Of a stretch of DNA of 64,000 bases, positions 56,714-64,000 are shown one piece after another. The notes beneath the pieces were generated by a model, which was not told the DNA's origin, did not search any database, and was given only the letters and a program-made list of their open reading frames with translations. Position 1 is the first letter of the stretch. The number at the start of each line of letters is the position of its first letter. This stretch comes from Adiantum capillus-veneris (taxonomy: Eukaryota > Streptophyta > Polypodiopsida > Polypodiales > Pteridaceae), in contig CM043942.1 in assembly GCA_014529385.2 (NCBI GenBank), forward strand, positions 18,923,991-18,987,990. The letters run 5' to 3'. A program made the translations under genes and the position numbers.

Positions 56714-56994
56714 ATGGCAAGAACAAAAAAATGGCTAGGATTTCATATCCAGAGGGGCCGGATGGCCAACGACTCAAAGGTCTAGCAACAGAAGCTGAAA
56801 CTTCACAAGCTCAAGGTGAAGTCCACACAGAAGAAGCTGGAGCTTCAAATCAGCATGGCCAATCCTCTACAATTGCAAAAGAGAGAAGGAAGCATTGCCT
56901 TGTTGTCTATTCATCAGACTCCAACGATTCTGATGGAAACAGGGAGGATGAGAGCGACCAAGGCAAAGAAACAAACAGCCAAAAGCAACCGTAG
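56714..56994 (+). pseudogene. H3-like N-terminal tail fragment, frameshifted
   Basis: ACCATGG context; ATG at 56714 reads MARTKK and the frame then breaks at A7 (56724-56730). One base more in this run would continue into MARISYPEGPDGQRLKGLAT. This resembles the H3 tail: MARTK first, then AR.S, then R.K.LAT.A. A Ser/Asp/Glu-rich stretch ([20 protein letters not shown]) follows, with a stop at 56992-56994. A second 1-base shift near 56980 would join it to the frame of the histone-fold ORF at 57069-57575. Whether these pieces were one longer protein is inference. Confidence 0.5.
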
Positions 56995-57068
56995 AAGGCT
57001 CCGAAGAGACGCAAACGGATGAAGATGCCCCATGGGTTGGCGTCCAAATACAAACTTATCAGGCTCAC

Positions 57069-57575
57069 ATGTCTATTGGGGGTAAGACACTTCCTAAAGG
57101 GAGTGGACCTACACCATCACATCCACTCAATAGTGAAGAGCACGAATCAGATGGAGAGTGGGTGGAATCAGATTATGAGGTGTTGGAAGTGCCTGTGCAG
57201 AAAAAAAAGAGAAAGAGCATTGTCTACAAGAAGAGGAAGCAAGCTGCCCCAACTCGTGCTAAAAATGCACCTCCACGTCGACCTCAAAAGGTACGAAAGC
57301 GCAACTGTGCTTTTGCGGAGATTCGACACTATCAAAAGAGCGCCGAGCTCTTGATTCGGAGGGCCCCTTTTGCAAGTCTATGCAGGGAGGTTTTGCAATT
57401 GTACAACACTCAGTTTCGGATGGGCACCGTGGCCATAGAGGCAGTCCAAGAGGCAGCAGAGCAATATTTAACTAGCATATTCGAGGATTCTATCCTTTGT
57501 GCCATCCATGCAAAGCGTGTAACCATTATGCCCAAGGATATGCAGCTTGCTCACCGTTTGCGCCATGAGGAGTAG
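57069..57575 (+). CDS. Divergent histone H3 (complete histone fold, atypical tail)
   Basis: 168 codons, open, no intron. Residues about 82-168 are an H3 fold: [18 protein letters not shown] (alpha-N), SLCREV (alpha-1), NTQFRM (loop 1, with the DNA-contacting Arg), [20 protein letters not shown] (alpha-2), [15 protein letters not shown] (end of alpha-2, loop 2, start of alpha-3; identical to canonical H3) and MQLAHRL. Loop 1 has canonical length and lacks the extra residue and Trp of plant CENH3. APF and KDMQL, as I recall, also occur in some plant CENH3. The tail (1-80) is not canonical: acidic ([15 protein letters not shown]), then basic ([15 protein letters not shown]). Such a protein could enter nucleosomes with H4. 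It sits about 500 bases downstream of a transposase-like pseudogene on the same strand. Upstream in-frame sequence is open to 56952 without an ATG, so 57069 is the first possible start unless the MARTK segment belongs to it. Confidence 0.8.
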   Translation: MSIGGKTLPKGSGPTPSHPLNSEEHESDGEWVESDYEVLEVPVQKKKRKSIVYKKRKQAAPTRAKNAPPRRPQKVRKRNCAFAEIRHYQKSAELLIRRAPFASLCREVLQLYNTQFRMGTVAIEAVQEAAEQYLTSIFEDSILCAIHAKRVTIMPKDMQLAHRLRHEE

Positions 57576-57620
57576 CTTGTAATTAGGCATCAAACCTTTT
57601 TGTATTTACGGAACTCCAAG

Positions 57621-57731
57621 ATTGGGAAGAATTTGAATACAAGCGTCTTTTGATTGTATACCCCACTCTCTGCATTGTATTGGGAAGAATTTGAATAAGC
57701 GTCTTTTATTGTATACCCCACTGCGCATTGT
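57621..57731. repeat. Tandem duplication, 58-bp period
   Basis: ATTGGGAAGAATTTGAATA..AGCGTCTTTT and TTGTATACCCCACT are present in both copies (57621 and 57679), directly after the H3-like ORF. Confidence 0.9.
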
Positions 57732-57957
57732 ATTGTTTTGATTCTGTACCATTCGATGTAGCACTGGTCCAAGTTTTGTCTACCTTCTATTGTATGTATG
57801 TAGCCATTAGCTTGTTATTGTGAAAAATTGCCTACGTTTAGCACCTTGGCTAAGTGGGGCATGCACTTCCTGATGTATCCATGCTATGTGACTCACTATT
57901 TCATGGAAAAAGCATTTACAAAGTGTTGAAAATGGCTTGGAATGCCCCCAAATTGGT

Positions 57958-58424
57958 TGCCACAAGGACGCGCATTTGGGGCTTCCAGAGGCCTATGGAT
58001 GGACACAATGCGCGCCCTTGTGGCAGTCTTTTCTAGTGCTTTCCAAACACTTTTTAGTGGTTTCTAGACAATTTTGACAAGCAATAAGTATGTTTTGTTT
58101 GCTTCAATGCTTCAATTAGCATAGATTCTTCTGGCAATCATCCCCCCTTAGTCCATGTCAGTCCTATACTCCAAAATGGGCTAGATATTGCCACATAGTT
58201 TACTCTTGTGGTTTGTTAATACAACTTTTGGTATCTGGGGCAAGATGGGCTTAAGGTTACCTGGGTATGCATGTCTTTCTGTTTTGCAATTGGATATTAA
58301 TGTCTTGTCACTCTGTTTTGCACCTGGCTATGCTCCTAGATGGGTCCAAAATCATCTTCCACAAGGGCGCGCATTTGCACACTTCATCTGCTGATGGAAG
58401 GCCCCAATGCGCGCCCTTGTGGCA
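57958..58424. repeat. Two hairpins built from CCACAAGGGCGCGCATT
   Basis: Four copies of the motif lie in alternating orientation: 57959-57977 (direct, one A for G), 58006-58025 (inverted), 58359-58376 (direct) and 58405-58424 (inverted). Each direct/inverted pair can form a stem of about 19 bases with a loop of about 28. Sequence around the two hairpins is also related (GTGGCAG followed by TTCCAA), so a module of about 400 bases was duplicated. No gene overlaps it. Confidence 0.9.
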
Positions 58425-58659
58425 GCATATTTTAGGGACTTCCAAGCCCTTTACTAGGCACATCCATAACTTTGGAAGCCTATATATAACAAAGTATGCA
58501 TTTTATTAATTTTAATGCTTGCCAAACCCTTTAGTAGTCATAGAAGAAATTATGGTGCTTCTCATACTTTATGGAATCCCAACATATAAGAAATTCAAAA
58601 CCTTGCAAGAAAGAGAGTCATAGACAGCAAAAAGTAGTTTCATTAAAGAAATCAATGCT

Positions 58660-59587
58660 TTACATGATATCCGGCTTTTGCTTTAGGATCTTTTGAATTA
58701 CAATTTTCTGGCGCTTGGCCTTTTGGGGTTGCTCCCTGTTAAGTAAAGTGGTTGTGATTTCTTGGGTGTCATTAACCCATACAGCTTGGTTCATGCCAAC
58801 ATGGGCAATAAGGCGCCCGTGAAAGTTAACACCGAAAGTGGATATTGCAAAATCTTTCTTTACAAGCACTACAAGGTTGGCCGTTTGGGCAAGTGTTGTT
58901 AAACACAAAGCCTGGAGAGTGAACGGAGAGCAAAAATGTTGTAGCGACCATTGGGAGAGTAGTCAGCATGGACAAACACCACGACACCAGTGGGAAGTGT
59001 GCCGAGGTAGTGAGCAAGTTCCGCTTGAGGTCGGAACGGCGTCCTCCTCCCCCCTGACCGTTGCGCCCAGGCATCAACCTCCAGAACATCCTGCAAAACA
59101 TAGGTTTTCTGAGATATGGCACAGAATTATGATATAACATTAACAAAATCATTTGTAACAATCAAATGTAAGTGAGCATCTATACCTCTTGTCTACGATC
59201 CTCCTCATCGGCATCCGGGTGCAAGTAAAGATCCACACTTGACTTCCCCTTTGGATCAAGGAAAACAAGTGTTGCAGCACGTGGTGGTGAATCCACTCTT
59301 GCGCGTTTAGCCAAACACATGGCTTGCATGGCCACAAACTCCTCCTCAGAGACCTTGGCCTGCTCGGCCGCTGCCACCTCGGCTTGTGCGATCTCCACTG
59401 TGTCCGCCAAAGTATTCCCCATGGGCAGTAGGAGATCATCGTCATGGGAGGTGGTGGTATCAACCTCACACTTGCCATGGGCATCGAGGATGGCAAAAAC
59501 GATGATTGTTGGGGTAAAAACGGTGTGCGTCTTCCCCAGTAGCCTAGACACGTGAGAGTAGTTCGATTGCTCATCACTTGTACACAC
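58660..59587 (-). pseudogene. Spliced gene of unknown function, opposite strand, probably frameshifted
   Basis: Minus-strand exon 1 is 59587-59186 (MCTSDEQSNYSHVSRLLGK; VFAILDAHGKCEVD; Ala/Glu-rich EIAQAEVAAAEQAKVSEEEF; FLDPKGKSSVDLYLHPDADE). An intron 59185-59091 (GT-AG, phase 0) leads to exon 2 (DVLEVDAWAQRSGGRRTPF, LGTLPTGVVVFVHADYSPNG). In-frame stop at 58899. A second frame carries on to 58660 (STFGVNFHGRLIAHVGMNQA, QKAKRQKIVIQKILKQ), and a third holds a Cys-rich CPNGQPCSACKERFCNIHF near 58840-58900. Which continuation is right is open; at least one frameshift is likely. No family recognised. It points towards the H3-like gene and the hairpins, so it may be part of the same element. Confidence 0.45.
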
Positions 59588-59589
59588 CT

Positions 59590-62500
59590 TATTCTTTACA
59601 AAATAATAATAATAAGGGGCTCTCTCTCACACATTGTGCTAAGTTGCTTCATTCTCTCCTTCTCATGTGTTCTCATTGGGGCAACCTTCTCCATGTGTTC
59701 TGATTCTCTCTCTCCTTATCCCTCTCCACGTATGCACTGCATATGTGCAGCCACAATTTGTGTAACCACGCACCACATTTGAACACTCACACTAAGCATA
59801 TTGAGTGTAATACTATCATATCTAGAAAATATTTTAATCTCTTCAGAAAGGATCTTTGGCAGGAATTTGTGATTCTAGCTGTCAGAGCCATGCCAGGGAC
59901 CGTCGACTGGACCATCTCCAAATGTATACATCACAATTCTTGACAACCCTCCCGCTTGAGACTGACACCAAGACAAGACTCCTCTCGTTGTTCAATACAA
60001 ACTAAATGGAGTGATAACATTTATTTTTCTCTCACAAAACCCTTAACCCCAAAATCTATTCGAATTCATCAAACTAAATTTGAACTCAACCTTCCAGGGT
60101 CAACTGGTGGGAGTTCTCTAGTTCAACCTCGGTTATGGCCGAGCACAATTGTCAGAACTTTCCCCTAAGATGAGTGTATTCAATAGCTACAAAAAGACCT
60201 CGTTCCCAAGTTTGATTCTCGCTGCGTAGATTGGAATCCCTTATCCCGTTTTTGACTTAACTAAATGGACAACATAAAACTGGGTTCAACTTTCCGGCCA
60301 ACAAATTAACCCTCCGGCATCCACCCACCCACTAAACCGTTTGATAAATGCACCTTCCCAAGGTAGTATTATGATACTAGAAAACAGTGTTCCAATCATG
60401 TCAAACCAAGAATACATATCAAACATTTGAAAGCAGCACACAAACTGTTGCATACCCTTGCAAATGTGCATTTATCAGGTTGTTCCCACCTTTTTTCTTT
60501 TAGAATATTTTACTTTCTTTTTTCTTTAGTATTATTAAATTTATTTAGTTATCTCTCAAGAAATCACATATACTTCTCCAGGTATATCCCTATCCTCGTC
60601 CCAGGACCTGGTTATCTTGTGTTCTCCGCCACATGTGGAGGCAGCACCTTGACGCAATTTCCAATTCGTATTTTTCTTTACCTTGTGTGGGAAAGGCTTT
60701 AAAGATAATCTACTTTAGGTTCTTTTTAAATCAATAACCCAAGAAGCAGAACAAAGGTCCCGTTGATGAGGAAAATTGCGGAATAGCTCATTTAGGTTCC
60801 TAGTGTTTTCAAGGTTCCTTTTTACCAAACAATTAGAAGAGTGCCTTAATTAAATCACATCCTCCTCCCTTATCTTGATCCCTTGATGGGTCCATTTTTC
60901 TTCCTCTTTTTCCTGTCGGCATCAAGCCTACTCGGATTAGGACAATTTTCATACGCATCCGCGGATCCCTATCAATCGGTCCGGACTCACTCCCATTCAT
61001 TCCATTTCTAGGGCATTGAATGAACCCAATCTCGAAACATAGACCAACAATTATCAGTCCTAGCCAAAAAGGACCATCCCCCGCTGCATTCCATAGGTAA
61101 ACACCTACGCCGGCCTTTTTCCAAACATGTAAGACAAAGTTCACATTTAAACTTCTTCTATTTTATGCTAGGGCTATCCATGTCAAATCTTCTTGGTAAA
61201 CTTTATATCCTAGTTGAAATGTAGAGTGAATTCCTTTGATTTATAATCCCTTAGTTCCTATTTCTTTTTAATGTCTACTCAAACAAGACCTTAAGAAAAT
61301 AACGAGTCTCTTGAAAGTTTAAGGTTTTGTCTCTACATAAGTTACAAGTTAACCTTGTCATAAACGAATCCCATATGTTTTCTTTGCGTCACTTGCCATC
61401 CATGGGGCATCTCCATGGAAGCAATGGGAGTTTTATATTCAAGAAACATGCACATCACTTCCTGAAGCTATCCCCTTACTCCCCCCCTTTGAATTTGCAA
61501 ATCAAACTTGAAATGAATAATGCATATGCTTTCTACAATGAGTTTTGCTTTGGTGTGATCTATGCATAGTAAACACAAAACTTTGGAATGCACCAACTTG
61601 CAATCTTGAGACAAATAATCATGGAACCTCCTTTGAGTGATTATGCAAGAGTGAAAAGCTTCCATGTATGCATGGTAGTGTAAGCATTAAAAAATACAAA
61701 GTTACTAAGAGTGGACATGCTAGTGTAGTGAAACATGTTCATGCAATAGTGTATGAATGATTAACAAACTCTTTTCTAAGAAGGATTTAGGCATACGTTT
61801 TGATTCTGTTGAGAGGATTAATCAATAGTAGCTAAGAGAGGATTAAAGAGTTGGGAACTTTTCAATTGGCAAGAGGGAAGGAAGAGAATGACCTAATTTA
61901 AAATTGAGAATCTTCTTTCTCAAAGAAAACTTCTTTGGTAATTATAAACTTACCCTTCAAACCTCAACTTCTCTTGAAATTTAGATATTAACTTATGTCA
62001 CAAAAAAAACTTTTACACACAAAATTTATACAAAATCAAGAGCATCTCTTTCAGAAAAAATTTAATTCCTCTTCTTGAAAAATAACGTTAGTTCCAAAAA
62101 TAACTCCATTTTCTAGTTAGCTTTGATTTGTAGTATTTACCTTTATAAGAGTAGTGTAGGTAATAGAATAAAAGTAACTTTAAAATCAATAAAAAGGTTT
62201 ATGCGGGAGTTTAAAGGATATTTAAGGATATAAGTCACCATTTTATCATGCATACTTTTTAGGTAATTATGATCTCCATTCACCTATGGTTAAAGAGAGT
62301 GCTTTCTACTCTCTCTATGCCATATTAATCTGGTAATCTAAGAAACTTGGAACTTGAAATATTTAGGTAATTATGAATTCCGATCACCTATGGTTAAAGA
62401 GAGTGCTTTCTACTCTCTCTATGCCATATGAGTTTGGTAGTTTAAGAAACTTGAAATAATAGAAGTTCAAATAACATCATGGTTAGTTGTTAGCAAGGTG

Positions 62501-63250
62501 GTTAACGAGCTATGACTAGTAATGAACCATAATTAGAAAAAAATCAAAAAATTAAGAAGTTAGTTCTTCTTCCTAAACAAAAAGGCTTGCTTATGAAAAT
62601 GTGAGAGCTTAAGCATGAATTTAAGTAAGCATGAAAGTAAACCACTTTCAGAAAAGTGCAATAGCATAAAGAGAACAAGAAAAACATTACCTTGTGTGTA
62701 TATGGTAGTGTCTTCTCCTTGATTTGGGAGAGTATTGAAGAAGGATATTGATGTATTCGACTTTTTCCCTCTTCACTTTGCTTGGAGACCACCAATTATA
62801 CCACTTAGTATGAGAGAATAGCAAGAGGTAAAAGGAATTCAAGCTATGGAAAGCTTGATAATTAGGAGAGAGAGGAGAATGGGGGGGGATGGGGGTGGTA
62901 ATGTGAAGAAGAAGATCAAGTTTTGAAAAAATTGATTAGGGTTTTGGACATGGCTTCTATTGGAGGGGTGTGTGTGTGTGTAGAAGGTGTGTGTGAAAGA
63001 GCTTTGGCTATGACTTTACCAAGCTTACTCTTAAGCTTGCACTTCTAAAACAATAGAGGAAGGTGGTAAATCTTCAACTGCAAGTGACACCTTTAACTTC
63101 TAGGTAACTCTAATTTGTTCTTCTCTAGCGGGTTCATCTATATAAGGTACAATCTATCCTCATCATCTCGTATGGTATTATTACCCTACTCTTTCTCTTT
63201 TCTTCTCATCTCCTTGTCAAGAACTTCTTAGGATTGTCTCTTATAACCGT
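59590..63250. other. AT-rich non-coding stretch
   Basis: No gene is supported. A 103-codon minus-strand ORF at 61144-60833 has a hydrophobic segment (GPFWLGLIIVGLCFEIGFI) and a basic end but no recognised family. From 61.7 kb on the DNA is plain AT-rich with one tandem duplication (62261-62465) and a G-rich patch near 62881. Confidence 0.5.
62261..62465. repeat. Tandem duplication, 104-bp period
   Basis: AGGTAATTATGA starts both copies (62261 and 62365), and both contain CACCTATGGTTAAAGAGAGTG and CTACTCTCTCTATGCCATAT. Confidence 0.9.
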
Positions 63251-63255
63251 TTTCG

Positions 63256-63510
63256 TTGTCTCTTTGCTCATTACCTTACTTTATGGATCAGTGGCAAGAG
63301 CTGGTTTTATCTGAGGCCATTCCTCATTTGCAACAAACAAGTGAATCTATGAGGAGATATTTTGTGAAACGATATGAGCGCCTGCTCTTCCCTCACTTGG
63401 GAAATTCAGTAGCTCAAACCAAATGGTGCATGTTCCGAGACATAACAAGGGTGACACTTTTGGGATTGAGATCACTTTTGCAACAATGTCCGCTTGGCTA
63501 TGGTAATTGA
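63256..63510 (+). CDS. Hypothetical short ORF
   Basis: 84 codons (MSLCSLPYFMDQWQELVLSE), possibly starting at the inner Met of MDQWQELVL. Composition is protein-like, with a basic RRYFVKRYERLLFPHL stretch, but no family is recognised and no neighbouring exon was identified. Its end runs into a tandem duplication, so it may be part of a longer spliced or retroelement ORF. Confidence 0.25.
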   Translation: MSLCSLPYFMDQWQELVLSEAIPHLQQTSESMRRYFVKRYERLLFPHLGNSVAQTKWCMFRDITRVTLLGLRSLLQQCPLGYGN

Positions 63511-63660
63511 ATCAATGGGTTTGGGTCCTTGATACTACTGCGTGATGAGGTTGATGTATTGTGGGTTCTCCGAGCGATACTATGGTAATTGAAACAAGGG
63601 TTTGGGCCCTCGATACTACTGCGTGATGAGATCGATGTATCGTGGATTCTCCAAGCGAGT
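63497..63660. repeat. Tandem duplication, about 83-bp period
   Basis: CTATGGTAATTGAA begins both copies (about 63497 and 63580); both contain GATACTACTGCGTGATGAG and end TTCTCC(G/A)AGCGA. Sequence after it up to the window edge has no supported gene. Confidence 0.9.
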
Positions 63661-64000
63661 CTTTTTGCTTGCACAGTTTCTTCCTCATCAAAAGATATAA
63701 TTTTTCTCTCACTTTGGTTTGCCTCTTAGAGGGCCCTTTAATTTCTCACCTCATACTCAAGAGATCAGTGCAACAATTTCACAACAAATTCTTCCTATGG
63801 TTGAAAGGCCTAATATGTGTCATGCTTGTGATAGTTTCTTTTGTGATCATGTAATGGATGGGCTTATAATTGACTTGTAAAAAATCCATCTTCGTTGTAT
63901 CTCTTAACAAGTTTGTTGTTTATTAAGATCCTGGTTCTTGTCTTAAATCCTTGTTTTTCTTATTTCTCTTGACAAACACAATTAAATTTGTTCTTATCTT

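Noticed and set aside
57069-57575. Calling the H3-like ORF a CENH3
   Set aside because: Loop 1 has canonical H3 length and lacks the Trp and the extra residue found in plant CENH3; only minor features (APF, KDMQL, EIRH) point that way.
57958-58424. CRISPR array
   Set aside because: Four copies in alternating orientation with unequal spacing in a plant genome are inverted repeats, not a CRISPR.
60833-61144. Organelle-derived membrane protein (GPFWLGLIIVGLCFEIGFI)
   Set aside because: One hydrophobic segment in an unmatched 103-codon ORF is not enough; no plastid or mitochondrial gene was recognised.

Overview
The window is nuclear DNA of a land plant, most likely a seed plant with a large, repeat-rich genome. 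It has plant-type Ty1/copia and Ty3 elements, an intron-containing CACTA (En/Spm) transposon, a LINE remnant with a zf-RVT tail, two decayed pentatricopeptide-repeat (PPR) genes and a heavy-metal-associated (HMA) gene fragment. Dinucleotide tracts (GA/CT, CA/GT) and unusually long poly-G/poly-C runs are frequent. The species cannot be named from the sequence. I see no intact ordinary host gene; almost everything recognisable is mobile DNA or its debris.

Layout. 1-13.6 kb is a nest of LTR retrotransposons. A very young copia element (3048-8617) has identical 227-bp LTRs, a CCCCT target duplication and an uninterrupted 1324-codon gag-pol. It sits on the + strand inside the gag of an older minus-strand copia (8618-9306 plus 2688-3047) with a 138-bp LTR at 9593-9730. 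That older element abuts the decayed gag of a minus-strand Ty3 element (9887-12333) with a tRNA-Asp-type primer site at 13091-13108. 16.3-18.4 kb holds a zinc-knuckle remnant and a PPR pseudogene. 21.9-23.0 kb is a recent 522-bp tandem duplication. 23.2-28.7 kb is a gag-only LTR element. 29.1-31.1 kb is a 5'-truncated LINE. 38.5 kb has a near-perfect 80-bp palindrome.

39.7-46.4 kb is a CACTA transposon: a CACTACAAGA terminus, a perfect 26-bp subterminal palindrome, a six-exon tnp2-type transposase gene and a Transposase_24-like second gene. Between terminus and transposase it carries a captured HMA (HIPP-like) fragment flanked by direct repeats. No matching 3' terminus was found.

51.7-53.1 kb is a minus-strand PPR pseudogene. 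53.7-59.6 kb is the most unusual part. A spliced but decayed gene with transposase-like organisation, which I cannot assign to a named superfamily, is followed on the same strand by an ORF encoding a divergent histone H3 (complete histone fold, 57069-57575), with an H3-like MARTK start out of frame upstream. Next come two hairpins built from one GC-rich motif, then a spliced opposite-strand gene of unknown function. Together they could be one transposon carrying its own H3 variant, but its termini were not found. 59.6-64 kb is AT-rich and mostly featureless, with small tandem duplications.
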